This document shows, in pieces, positions 1 through 14,285 of a DNA stretch of 64,000 bases. The notes under the pieces were generated by a model. That model made no database searches and was not told the origin of the DNA. It saw nothing but the letters and a program-made list of their open reading frames with translations. The translations under genes were made by a program, and so were the position numbers. Numbering within the stretch: the stretch's first letter is position 1; each line of letters starts with the position of its first letter. This DNA is from Chinchilla lanigera (taxonomy: Eukaryota; Chordata; Mammalia; Rodentia; Chinchillidae), in assembly GCF_000276665.1 (NCBI RefSeq), contig NW_004955429.1:8261744-8325743 (forward strand), in the 5' to 3' direction.

Positions 1-1970
1 CATACAGTTTATTACTGTAAGAATAAAGACCTGCTGGCTGAGTTCCAGGATACATTTCTAAATTTAAGGTGTAAAATGTCTTCACATCTACTGGAGTATA
101 TATTTTTATATCACATTTGGAAGGTTTATTTAGCATATATTGCCGAAACCTTCAACCACCTCGAAATGATGCAAACTGTTTGTCACTTAATTGCTTGACG
201 CTTCAAAACAAAGCTTTTAAAAGAAGAGCAAATAGCAGCCAAGTTGTCAGATATTTTCTTTTTGCTTTCTTGTTTTTTTTTTGTCATCAAAATATAAGTG
301 ATTTTTACAGAAACCAAATCTCTTGAGTATCATTATTGTTCTAAAAATCTCACTGCCGCATCTGTCACTTCTGCATAAATGGTTTAGATTCTGACAATTA
401 GAATAATAAAGTCCTGCAATGAAGGCTTTTAGTTCAGATAGTGAGATGTCATGATAAATATATTTTTGAGTGTTAATATTGTTGCATACAGAATGTTTTA
501 CTTACATTTCATTATTAGTGTATTTTAAAACATCTTGTAGCACATTGTGCATTACAAATAATTTCCAACAGTTAATTGCACTGTTGGCATTCTGACCAAT
601 AAGTTTTACCCCTGGCAAGAACTGAATAATGTTTTCTGAACTAGTTCTAACAGATTGCTCAGGTATAACCATTCTATAGCATTTTGACTAGTCAAATGTT
701 TATTTACATTACTGTTTTCTTTCTCATCTGACTTAAGGTCTTCATTCTGTATTTCTCTGTGTCATAGCTTGCTATATGATTCAAGCCATTATCAGTAGCT
801 GAATCACCTGATGTCTCACTTCCAATCTCCTCCCAAAGCTGTACAAACAGATTGTCATGTGAGCTTGTACTGAATTGGGCTAATGCTACAAGAAAAATCA
901 AAATAAATAATGTAAAAAATTATAAATGCGCAAAAATGTAACACAGCACACAATGTGGGTAAAACTCACCCGTTTACACTTTGACACGTGTACACACTTT
1001 GCTCTTTGTTGTATGAAGTGGGTGAACACAATCATTGCTACCTGTATTTCCCCAGGGCATCTATAGAGACACGCAGCCCGCTAACATTATGCTAAAGTAC
1101 ATACTTTCATTAGAAAACTATGGGTGTATTTTACCCACCATGCTGTAGCACTGGTACTTCCCTAACTCAGTGCCATCACAAATAAGAATGTTATCAGAAG
1201 TGAAAATGAGTTTTCCAATTTATTGATCATGGACATGAGTGCTGTTGGAAAAATGACTGTTTAGTAACACGACGGGTTTGGAGATCACTTCAGTGTTAGT
1301 ACAGGCAACTGCAACCCGAGGAGTTACCAAGAGAAACATAATTAAATACTGGAAATACCATATGAAGGCAATGAATATGAATTTTGTTTCAATACATGTA
1401 TGCAACACACCACTAGTTTTAATCTGTAATGTAAATTCTGCCATTTTACCAATTCTTGCATTGTGGGTTTTGTGTAAGAAAGAATTTTCCTTCTCAATCA
1501 CATATAATGGAATGAAATTAAATAAAACAGAGCTGGTGTTAGCTGGTTAAGAAGAATTTATTATATAGGGAATTATATATACCATTGTATCTACAATTTC
1601 AGTGGTATAAATTTAGTTTAGTTAGGAATATAAAATGTTAGCCTTTGTGCTATATGTTCTCTTATTTTGGTTAGTTTACAAATTAACTAGCAAATTCTGT
1701 CCTGAATATATTTGTATTTGTAAAATACGCTGGAATACAATAAAAATGATTATTAAGCAGAAAACACTCAAAAATACTTATTGGAAGGAAGACTTGTGAA
1801 TTGCTATGTATAATCTTTTCAGAAAAGAAAAAAGGTAGAGATGCCTTGGAGTCACAAAGTAAGGTTTTTACCACTGTTTGATACAATTGTTGAAAAGAAA
1901 CATTCTTAAATGTCACTATGGGACTCCCACAATACACTAGTTTACAATGAAAACTAAAAATGAAGGAATC

Positions 1971-2315
1971 TCTCTTGGTTACTTTTCTCTCATTGCTGAG
2001 ACCAAATGCCTGACACCCAAAATTAAGGAATGAAACTTTTATTTAGCTCACAGATTGTGGAGGTTTTAGTCCACACCAGGCTGGCTCGAAGGCAGAGTGG
2101 CACACGGCAGAGGGCAACTGTTCATGGCAGGGAAGATAGCAAAAGCAGCAAGAGCACGAGGGAGGAGTGGTGGCAAGCAGCCTCTTTTTCTCCCTTACAT
2201 ATGCAAACTATCTGTCCCAGGGCCCTGTAGCACTCATACCCATAAATCAATCACAAACTCTAAAACCTCTTCTGCATGTGTCTTTGCGGGGGACATCCAG
2301 ACACAACCCATAACA
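1971..2315 (-). repeat. MaLR-type solo LTR
   Basis: On the minus strand it reads TGTTATGGGTTGTGTCTGGA at the 5' end and has an AATAAA signal about 65 bases before its 3' end, which is the layout of ERVL-MaLR LTRs. A 5-base target duplication GAATC flanks it (1966-1970 and 2316-2320). It belongs to the same family as the copies at 21.8, 42.4 and 44.2 kb. Confidence 0.82.
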
Positions 2316-3275
2316 GAATCCTTTTGGGAACTACTGTTTCAGCTTCCAGGGAATACGGTATAAGAATATGCTCTACAAAAAGAAATATAGAACAGGTCAC
2401 TCTCCTATAGAGTCCATTTATTTTACTGCCACAACTAAGTGAAAAAAAAGAGAAAAACTCCTTGTAGAAAAATCTCTCCTTGTAGAAAGTTAAAACAATA
2501 GAAATATCTGAAATAGTTATTGGATTTGTAGAGATTAGTTTATTTAGCCAGAATTTAACTCTCACTTTAAATACTAGTATCTAGTGATGGTAGATCCTTT
2601 AGAGCGTTCAATGATAACAAACAGCCGGCTGCAGCACACATTCTGTAAGTTTGCCACCACTGAACTTAGATTTTGAAGATTTGACCAAAGTGAAACCTTT
2701 TTTTATAACCAATGTTTTCTTTATAATCAGGTATTCATCTTCCAAAAAGGAAGATAATCCCTCAACTGAAAAGAAGATATGTAGTCTGTATTATTATAAA
2801 TATCCATTAATCCATGGGTTAATAGCACCCATTATTAATTTATATTGTCAGGATTTCTCTCATAACTACTGACTACCTAAAACAGTACATCTGTAGGTCT
2901 TGAAACTATATTCCTATATCCTCTGTGAAATAGACCTTAATGACACTGTCAACAGAGTTTGAAATCAAACATAACACACTGTTTTTCTAATTTAAGTATT
3001 CTGTAAATTTAAGGCTCCAATTCAGGAAATTTTCATTCTTTATCAAATTGTTCAAATGAAACAAATCATAAGTTTAAATTCCCTTGTTCTTTGTAACTGA
3101 GAGCTCTCATTAATCTTTCCTATCAGATTTCAATAAACATTGGCCAAAGGGATTATAGACACAACTGTCCCAGAACTCTCAGTATTGAGTCTCTGAGCTA
3201 TCCACGTTTTTGTGTTTACTAGTACTTTTGGAGTCAGAACCAGAAAAATGTCACAGAAATCAACAAGGCCAAAAA

Positions 3276-3501
3276 AAGAAGGAGATGGAGAAGGAGAAGG
3301 AGAAGGAGAAGGAGAAGGAGAAGGGGAAGGGGAAGNNNNNNNNNNNNNNNNNNNNNNNNNNNNNNNNNNNNNNNNNNNNNNNNNNNNNNNNNNNNNNNNN
3401 NNNNNNNNNNNNNNNNNNNNNNNNNNNNNNNNNNNNNNNNNNNNNNNNNNNNNGGAGGAGGAGGAGGAGAAGGAGAAGGAGAAGGAGAAGGAGGAGAAGA
3501 T
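3276..3501 (+). repeat. Purine-rich GAAGGA/GAG satellite with assembly gap
   Basis: A GGAGAA hexamer array is followed by 118 N (3336-3453), then GAG and GAAGGA units resume. The long open frames here are low-complexity artefacts. Confidence 0.92.
3336..3453. other. Assembly gap (118 N)
   Basis: A run of N inside a purine-rich repeat. The gap probably reflects failure to assemble the array. Confidence 0.99.
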
Positions 3502-3689
3502 TTAGACACAGATGACAAATTCTTCCAAATCAGTTTTTTTCTTAGTGTTCTCTTACTATCACTATTCCATAACCTTATAAAATTATTAGATCATAATGCC
3601 AGTGATATCAGAAAACAAAATAAAATGGAATTTCCCAAAATTAAACATCAGCGCAGGGCCCATGCTAATTTTCTCTATATTGTTCCAAC

Positions 3690-5092
<1,403 letters not shown>

Positions 5093-5743
5093 TCATAGGA
5101 ACATTAGTCTGGCCTTCAAAGCCAGTAATTGTGCTATTTCAATTTTATGTGGCCACTTGGAATTCTGGCATTGAAATAGCATTTAGGATCATTTTTAAAG
5201 GATTGAGCATTTTCTCTAAATATTTGGTAAAAATCTAACCTCATACTGAGGCTAATATGGAGCCAACCCAGTGTGGGGGAATTTGGCCTTAGGAATTTCA
5301 TTAATGTTAATGCATACTATCTGCTTACATTTCTATGAGCCACTTTCAAAACGCAGCCCAAGTGGATTGAATGAACTTCAAATACTTTTGACAAATTCTT
5401 AGAAAGGAACACATTCAAAAAACCTATACCTACTTATAAAAGACCTGAAAATGTCTTTTCCATACTTAGAGTTATATTCTTCCACATTGAAGAAGTTCCT
5501 TTAACACTAATGGGAATTTTCTTCTTTGATTCACAATGCCTGCATTTTGGTCTTTGTTGTATGGTTTCCAGAAGCCTGCAAGGTACCTTAAAGAGCCCTG
5601 GGCTAAGATTTCTGAAGCCTCCTTGAAGTGCACTGGGGTGAATCTGCCAGTGTTTGTTGTGAAACTATTAGCATGAAATATAAGTTGAAAAATAGTTTAG
5701 TAGTCAAATCACCAATGAATATTCATACTTTCTATGTAAAGGA

Positions 5744-5748
<5 letters not shown>

Positions 5749-5783
<35 letters not shown>

Positions 5784-5790
5784 TTTTTAA
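5749..5790. repeat. (TA)n followed by T tract
   Basis: About 12 TA units run directly into a T run of about 15 bases. Confidence 0.95.
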
Positions 5791-6409
5791 AGAAAACATA
5801 TCAGCTAAGGCTTTTGCTTAGTTTTAAATGCTCAATTTTTCTCTTTGGTTAAAAAATCTTGTCAAAAAGTTGTGTTAAAAATGAAACACAGAACTAAAAG
5901 AGCAAAACTTCTTTTCTGTGGAAAGTTTACATAAAAATATCACTATCATGTAGCAAAATATTTTCAGCACGCATTTTGTATTGTTAGAAATGTATAAAAA
6001 TTCTTGAGTTAGTTGGCAATTTTAAATATAGTTAAATATTTTGAACATCCAATTGTGAATCCTTAAGGGTTGTTAAAATATAGAGATGTACAGTATTTCT
6101 TTGGAGGAAAAATTTAAAAGTTAAATAAATGTAATTGAACTTCATCTGAGTGCTTTTAGCCAGAAGAAACATCACGTATTCGGCCAAGGAGAAAATCCAA
6201 CTCTCTTCTTTCCATGGTCCCCTTCATGTCTATACTACCATTTCTTTCAAGGTAGAAAGGCTAGAAGAGAATACCAGGAAACTGCCTAAGATTTTGTCAC
6301 TGCAGGGTTTTCTGTGCATGGAATGATGAAACTTCTTTTGCTTGTCCACATGTTTCCAACCCTCACACCTCAGTCATTTCCTGATTCTTTAATTTCTATC
6401 ACAGCTTTG

Positions 6410-6600
6410 TGGTACAGTGGAAGTAAGAGCTAGACTTCAGAAGACCTAGACAGAAGTCCTACCTTTGTGACTTTTCTGTGTGACAACAGCCACAGCTAAC
6501 TTGTATGAACCTACTCCCTCCTCCCCTCTAATACGGGAAGTGGTAACTCCTGTCTTCAATGAAGTTCTGCATTGAATATAAGAAAATGAACTGAAAATAA
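6410..6600 (+). repeat. MIR SINE
   Basis: The order of words matches MIR: TGGTACAGTGGAAGTAAGAG, then GACTTCAGA, a degraded internal core, and a closing AT-rich part. It is diverged, as expected for this ancient family. Confidence 0.6.
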
Positions 6601-6855
6601 GAGTTCTACATAAACTAGCCAACTATTTTAATTCAATTCTGATGAAGCTATTCCTAATACTTTAGTGTTAGTAGCAAGTTTAAAGAAAACACTGTAAATG
6701 CTGTTTTATATTCTGTTATTGGATAGCTCCTCCAACATCCATTGATTTCAATGTTCTTATACAATACCAATAGAATATTGAGTATAAACGTTTCCATTAA
6801 TTTTTAAAGTAAGCTAAATATTTCTATTCTGTGTTATCAAAGAAACAACATTTCT

Positions 6856-6964
6856 GGGGCTGGGGATTTAGCTCAGCGGCAAAAGCGCCTGCCTGGCAAG
6901 TGCAAGGTCGTGAGTTCGGTTCCCGGTACCGGAGAAAAACAAAAACAAAAACAAAAACAAAAAA
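6856..6964 (+). repeat. ID-type SINE, young copy
   Basis: A tRNA-Ala-like head starts GGGGCTGGGGATTTAGCTCA (A box) and has AGTTCGGTTCC (B box). It ends GGTACCGG, then has a CAAAA-rich tail. Imperfect target duplications (AGAAACA..TTT) flank it. Very similar copies lie at 8.1, 30.1 and 56.7 kb. Confidence 0.93.
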
Positions 6965-7431
6965 GAAACATTTCAAGTTTCATCTTTTATTAACTATTGC
7001 TAGAATCTAAAGCTTCATATTATGCAGGTGACTGGAAGTGGCCTTTAGAGATGAATATTTGTTTTGATGTGTTCTTTAGTGTTTTTGTAATCAGGTTCTT
7101 ACTCAAAATATTGATTTCCATGCAATGCATAGTATGGGAAACAAATAGTAAGTGGACCAGAAAGGCACTTTCCTTGGAAAACTCTGATGTTGGAAAATAT
7201 ATGACTAAAAGAACACTATGGGTTGAAGAACTAAATCTCCCTTTCCAAAGAGCTGGGCGGTCCACCTCTAGGCTACTTCTCTACAGTTACTTGAGCACAT
7301 GGATCAGACCACAAGAGTTGGCTAAACCATCTTACTGCTGCCTGATCAATAACGGATGCCAATTCTTTATCTTCAAAACAAAAACACAGCTAGAATGAAC
7401 TAGTGCTACTTAAGGCTTTAGCAACTCCAAA

Positions 7432-7493
7432 TTTTCTGATTCTATGCTTGATCAGGTTTTCTGATTCTATGATCGATCAGGTTTTCTGATCAC
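7432..7493. repeat. 25-base tandem repeat, about 2.5 copies
   Basis: TTTTCTGATTCTATG plus a GATCAGG end repeats at 7432, 7457 and, in part, 7482. The second copy contains the palindrome GATCGATC. Confidence 0.9.
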
Positions 7494-8124
7494 TGGCAAG
7501 AATTATATTGCATTGTTTATTCTTTGTGAGCTATCAAATTAGTTTTCTAGTAAAAGTGGTTATTTGTATAGCTTTGCCACTTTTTTGTACATTAATATGT
7601 TGTGACTAACTTAGGCCACATTACTACTCAAGCAAGTTACAACTTTTCAAAGCATCAACTCATTTAAGAATCTAGTGCTATAATTCCTATAGAAATATTA
7701 CCATAAAAGAAATATTCTATCCTGCTGCTGTCTCCCCTAGAGATGTTTTGCTTTTCTAAAATGCTGCTTCCCATTCTTAAGCAGTCTGTCAGTGATCATA
7801 ACCAATCAATGTTGAGAACATTTCAGTGAATTGTTGTAATGGGACTTTGTGAAGAGTCTTACAGGATTGAAAAGTGCCTCATTTATTAAATACATACAGC
7901 AATTACTCATCATTCATTATATTACAGGAACTCAATATTCCCATTAGTCATTACACAGAAAGCATTTAATAAGGTAAAAATTATAATGCTTTAGTATTAA
8001 TATGTTATAATTCTTATAGTTAAAATTCATATATTTATTTTATTTTGTTATTTATTCATTCATTGATTATTTATTGTGGACCTACTGCTTATTCAATACC
8101 TTTGCCATCAGAGTCATAGCTTTT

Positions 8125-8240
8125 TTTTTGTTTGTTTGTTTGTTTTGTTTTTTTTGTTTTTCTCCGGTACCAGGAACCGAACTCAAGACCTTGTGCTTGC
8201 CAGGCAGGCGCTTTTGCCGCTGAGCTAAATTCCTAGCCCC
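8125..8240 (-). repeat. ID-type SINE
   Basis: An inverted copy of the ID-type element, with its poly-A tail appearing as T/TTTG on the plus strand at 8125-8162. A perfect 15-base target duplication (AGAGTCATAGCTTTT) lies at 8110-8124 and 8241-8255. Confidence 0.95.
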
Positions 8241-8644
8241 AGAGTCATAGCTTTTGTTTTCAAAGAATTTAGATCCAGATGAAAAGATATGCATACATTC
8301 ATTTAAAAATGATTTAAAAATTCATTGACCTAAGAGTAAACTCAAACATTGAGTTCTCTAGGAAGGGACTATCTGAGAGAATATATGAGGAGAGAGTTAT
8401 TAAGCATATTTTATGACTAATATTTACAATTATTGTGACTAATATTTACATTTATATATTTGGTGTGATTCAAATTGTTTAACATATATTATTTTATCCA
8501 TGGTTTCTTTTCTCTACCAAAGATACAGCTTTCAATAAGATGTAGAGACAGTAAGAATATATGCCTCCAAGACCTGGAATTTATCATTTGGATTTTATAT
8601 AACAATAATAATAACAATTATTATCATTAATATTATTTATTATT

Positions 8645-8820
8645 GACAGTATTGAGGACTGAATGCAGGGTTTTCATGCTGAGCTAAACATCCAGCCCTT
8701 TTTAAAATTTTGACACAGGGTCCTGCTGAGTTTCTAAGTTGCCCAGGGTGGATTCGAATTTGTTATCTTCCTGTCTCATCCTCCCAGAGTGCTGAGATTT
8801 TCTTTTGGATGTTAATGGCA
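8645..8820 (-). repeat. Old ID plus B1 composite SINE
   Basis: The plus strand shows an inverted, decayed ID head (GCTGAGCTAAACATCCAGCCC). It is followed by inverted B1-like words (GACACAGGGTCCTGCTGAGT and GCCCAGGGTGGATTCGAA). The arrangement resembles B4-like fused SINEs. Confidence 0.7.
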
Positions 8821-9371
8821 TTTAATATTATACTTGAGGTTTTATCTCTTTTATATGCCTCCCTCACTATAGGGGTAGATTGTTGTCAGTACACACGACA
8901 GATCCTAACAGGATCTATTTAATATTTTGAAGTCAGAAATGTTTCATTTTCTTATGTATATTTGAAATACTTACTACCTTATATTTTTAAAAAGGTAATG
9001 GATAACGAGTTCATAAGCTCTTAATATCAGTATAATATGCTACTTGCTGCCACTTAAAGATCAGAACTAGCACAATTATAGTCTTGTGGATTTTTAAAAC
9101 AGGAAGAGCTTTTTCAAAATAGGATTCAATAAATGTATCTGCGTTGCTTACAGGCTATCTACAACTCTTTTTCATACATTTATTAAATGAATAAATGAGT
9201 GCCATCTGACCATGTACATTATATGACATAGTAACAGTTAAGAGTATTCACTGTAGTTTCAGGAGATTCGCAGTTTACAAATTTAGCCTGGCCTCCAACC
9301 TGCAAGAAAACCCCAATATCTTACAGAAATGTTAGCACAAAAATGTACATTCATCATAAATAGAATAATTA

Positions 9372-9728
<357 letters not shown>

Positions 9729-9733
9729 AAGAA

Positions 9734-11519
9734 GCCCAGACAAAATTGTCATTAAGCTATTTCCAAGTCAACTGCAGTCATATTTTGAAAATAAAATACC
9801 ATAGCAGTTACATTATTAAAAAGGGAAATAGTATCTTAATGTCTGATTAATAACATGGAATGGATAAGGTAACAATTCTCATATAATTTGAAAGTACTTT
9901 TCAGACTGGGAAATCAGAAATCTATGATATGTACAACTCTAATTTTTGTTTCCCACTTTTCAGTGACTATTATCTAGAAAAAATAATTAGGCTGAAAAAT
10001 GCTAACATAGCATAAGTAACTTAAATATTCAGATTTTCTATTATTAGTCCTTTATTATTTAAACATTAGCTAGCACAAAAATCCATTTTACAAGTGATTT
10101 TATTTTCAAGATGTTTATTTGGATTTTATTAAACTATGAACAGTATAGGACATTTTAGAAATGTCATATGCTAAAATGCAGAGTATGATTTCCATTCCTT
10201 TTGTTTGTTTTTTATTGAGAGAGAGCTAAATACCCATGGAGAAGCTTTCAAATTTCTCAGATTGCTCACGCCTTATAATAGTAGAACCCTATCAAGAAGA
10301 TAAGGTCTATATGTTTCCAGATAAGATGGTAAAGTGTTGACACTACACAAATGCTTTCTATCTAGAAAGTTACCAATGCAGTCTATTCTAGCAGTTGGAA
10401 AATGAGAGGGAATTTACTACAGAGGACTTTGGCTTTGAATTAACTTTCAATAGCTCCTATGTTAGGACTCTAACCCATTTTCAATTATTCACACTAGGTT
10501 TATTTACTTTGTGGACTATCCATGACAAATTGCTAATTCTATACTGGCTCTTTGCCTCCAAGGTCTTTAGCTGCCTGAAAGAAGAGCCAGCTCAGGGAAT
10601 GCTAAATGATTTAAATATTAATCTATGAAATACACAATTAAGAATAAATATGCAACATGGGCACACACAATATTATAATATAAAAGGCAGTGAAACTTCT
10701 TTGTAACAATGAGTTAACTAAGTATTTGAGGGTATTGATCATTTCTTTTATTTCACAAGAAGCAATAAAACATACAAGATTTTTTAAAATTTCATACAAA
10801 AGTGTGTGGTATCTAAATCTCAAAGTAATGTTACCTCATTTATGATTTAAATAAAGATTTTATTGATGCATTGTCATGTTTATTTCTTTAAATTCTAAAT
10901 TGTGGTTTTCAAGTAAACCATTGTTGAATGAAATCTGTAGTTACAGATTTAGTAAATATTTTACTTATTAAAAAGATCTTAAATGTCCTTTAATAAAAGA
11001 TGTCGTGTCAACATAGTTATTGTTTCTGTTATATTTCTGTCTAGATTTTCAATCATACCCTTAATGTTCAAAGTCCAATACCACAACTTTAAAATTATAA
11101 AGATAAAAAAGTAACTATTTTGGGAGATTTATGATTTATATATTATCCTCACCAGCATTAAATTTCATCACTAAAACAGATAAAAAACTAGTATAAGTAA
11201 TTTAAATATTCAGATTAAATATTTAAAAATATTTAAAATTTCATCATTAAAACAGATAAAAAATTCTGTAGTCACAACCTTTAAGTAAAATTTTTGAATT
11301 TCACTCTGCCAGATTTCTTTCAGAGAGAATGGCTACAAATATTCTCTATATTTCTGTGCGCTAATAGGAGAAATCGCTTAATTTAGAATACAGAGGGCAG
11401 TAATTCAAGGCAGGAAGATAATTTTAAATCAGTGCAAAAACCATTCTCCAAAATAACTAAGAAAAGCAGCACTAATTCCTAGAAATAGAGGGTTACAAAA
11501 TTTGGGGGCACTGATGATT
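9734..11519. other. AT-rich intron, nothing recognised
   Basis: No open frame or repeat family could be recognised. A short local duplication (ATTTCATCA.TAAAACAGATA) occurs at about 11163 and 11239. Confidence 0.6.
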
Positions 11520-11950
11520 TCAGATACTTAATTCTTTTTGTTTTTTCATTAAATAATTTTTAATTGACAAATAATATTTGCATATATTTATGAATATCAT
11601 GTAATGTTTCAACACATGCATACACTGTATTGGGCAATGATTAACTCAGAATAACTAGCATGTCCATCACCTTAAGCATTTGTCATATGTTTATACTGAA
11701 TATGTTAAAAATCTTCATCTAACTACTCTGAGATAGACAATGCATTGTTAGTTATATTCACCTTCTATGCCACAGAACACCAGAATTGCTTCCTTTTATA
11801 TGACTGTAATGTTATGTTGATTAGCGTTTTGTCACCTCCTCTTCAGCCTACTCTTCTCAATCCTAGTAATCACTGTTCTATCCTGAATTTCTCTAGATGA
11901 ACCTCTTGAGATCCTACATATATAATTATTACAGTTAATGTTTATACACG
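11520..11950 (-). repeat. Old L1 (L1M type) 3' UTR
   Basis: The plus strand carries TTTTAATTGACAAATAATAT near its left end, followed by diverged forms of the mammalian L1M 3' UTR. These include CATGTAATGTTTCAACACATG and the run ending in CACTGTTCTATCCTGAATTT. The sense strand is minus. Confidence 0.65.
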
Positions 11951-14150
11951 CACGAATCCCTGTTTCAACACAGATTCAACAAGCCATTATTTTGCTTTCT
12001 GTGACCCAATTATCAGACCATAGAAACAATTAAGTGCTGTTTCTTTTGTTCAGGAAAAGTTATCCCAGACTACAGTTACCGATATTTTCAAAGTGAAGCT
12101 TCAGATTTTTCCCAAAGAACTAAGTTAAAATAGGGGAGACTGTATTAATAGTAAGAGTTATAGTCACAGTTCTTCATCTTTCTGTTATTGAAATTTACTA
12201 TAAATCATAACTTCTATTACTATGAGCATTATAGCTACTGTAACTACAGTGAATGAGAAACAGAGATTGCCATTACAACGTGCCTACCACTATTGTTATT
12301 ATCACAATTATTAATACCATCCTTGCCAAAAGATGTGAAAAGTAACCCAAGGATGATAAACCCGCACTGCTCTGAAACTATATTATGTTTTGCTAATCTA
12401 GGAAATACTTATTTGTTCCTCTTGGCCATAATAAATACTGATTTCTGTCAATATCTTTGAGAGGAATTCTGATTGGTTCTTAACACTTGATTACAACAGT
12501 GGCTGGCTCTCCTTAGCTCTTAAATTCTGAGAATTTAAAAATTAAAAAAAAATTTAAAATAATAAAAATGATAAAAAGTAAAAATTTTAAAATATTTTTA
12601 AAATTGAGAAATATCATTTCAGCAGTGGGTAGAACAGAATGGAGAGAAACAAGGTTAATGAAAGGAGAAATGCAATTAAGTGTTGAATAGGAACCAGTTA
12701 TGCAAATTAATGCAACAAAATTTTTTCAAAGCTTTAAAGGCATTCTTAGTGACTAACACACTAATGAGACATGTACCTCTTTTCTCTGGCTGCCCTGGTC
12801 ATACCTAGTTGTAGAGAAAAACAGTTCATTTCTCTGGCCCTTCACTTTCTAAGCTAATTTAAACAATACTTTTTAATTATTTATTTCAAACTTCTCTGTA
12901 CCCATTTGGATGGCTAAACATAAAGTAGCTTTACTTATTATGTGCTTTTAATATAAACAGCAATCATCTGTCTAGTAAAGTAGAAAAGTTATTATTACCT
13001 AGGAAATTTGGAACTCAGAAGAATGCTCTTATTTAAAGGCAAACATATTTTACTCTTTGAATCTTAAATAATAGCACATTCCCTTTCCTTTCCCTGTTAC
13101 TAATAAACCTAGAGTCAAGTTCTGAGCTCATCTGTAATCAACAGCTTTGTTCTAGTTGCTTGACAGATCTCCTGGTAGGTGATCTGGAGTTACTTGAATA
13201 ATCTGATTTTAAACATATGCATCTCATTTAAGTCACTTGAGGACTCTATTACTGTAAACTCTGTTATGAATAAATCCCACTCACTATCTATTTATTAATT
13301 ATTAAAGGTCTGTAATTATTAAGGTTTTAGTAATTATGACACATATCTATTATGATCTTCATATATTATTAATTAGATCAAGTGTATCAATCATTAATAG
13401 ATCAAATAGCTGAAATTTATGGATAAGAACTTGGAAAGCAAATTTCTCAGTCTGATTTTTCATCAGAAAAATACTGTGCTAATAGTGATATCAATCTACA
13501 TAGGTTTTTCAAATATACTATTTTCATATATTCACATCAGTTTATCATACCATAACTTTGAAAAGAATGATGATCATGTATTACTTCCACTTGTTAAATG
13601 AAATATTTAATTAGGCTCGGTAATTTGCCCAAAGCCATAGAGCTAGCCTAGGTCTTTAAATTCTAATTTTTGGGATTCAGTATGGTATATTTTAGAATTC
13701 CTTTTGAGTACAACCTTATGTAAGGGACTATTGAGGACAGTAAGTGAGGTGGTATACCTTCTCTGGAAGTCATTTCCTAGGCTATCATGTTACGAATGCT
13801 GACAGCTCGCATAAGCAAATTAAAAATGCCCCAATAAGATTTCTCAGAACTATATATCCTCCCTCACTGAACTTTATTCGTATCCAAGGACTTTAAGAAT
13901 AAAAAGACTTCTTTCCTGCTTGAACACTCTGGTACTATCTTTTCCTTGAAGCAGAATGGCAGTGACTTCAAATCATGATACTTCTGTTTTTCTGTATTGC
14001 CAAAGCTTCAGGTCTTTTAATGAGAAGATTGTATAAATATGTTTAAATTAAATTCTTTTGTTGCAACCAACCTAACAATACTGAAAGTGATGGGAGAATA
14101 AAGTGTAATTAGAGCAGTTATTTCATGGTAGAAACAAATTATTTCCTAGG
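11951..14150. other. AT-rich intron, nothing recognised
   Basis: Includes a very A/T-biased patch at 12533-12605. A weak MIR-like fragment may lie at 13610-13680. No gene is seen. Confidence 0.55.
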
Positions 14151-14151
14151 G

Positions 14152-14285
14152 GAGTGATTAAAGTACTTAACCTGTCTGGGCCTCAGTTCCCTAAATTTTT
14201 TTGGTAGTACGTGTTCCCAAAATATATAAAAAATGCATTCATTGTAAGGAGCTGGCACATATACCAACATACGCATTGCATATAT
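14152..14285 (+). repeat. MIR SINE
   Basis: CTTAACCTGTCTGGGCCTCA is the typical MIR core, followed by AGTTCCCTAAAT and the closing GGAGCTGGCACATA. Confidence 0.8.

Noticed and set aside
704..901. Minus-strand 65-codon frame as a possible further PLXDC2 exon
   Set aside because: It does not resemble any part of PLXDC2 that I know, and no fitting splice-site pair was seen.
3210..3518. Lys/Glu/Gly-rich and Pro/Ser- or Leu-rich frames near 3.2-3.5 kb
   Set aside because: Translation of a purine-rich satellite plus N.
6856..6940. Possible tRNA-Ala gene
   Set aside because: It has A and B boxes but carries an A-rich tail and target duplications and recurs at several sites. It is an ID-type SINE, not a tRNA gene.
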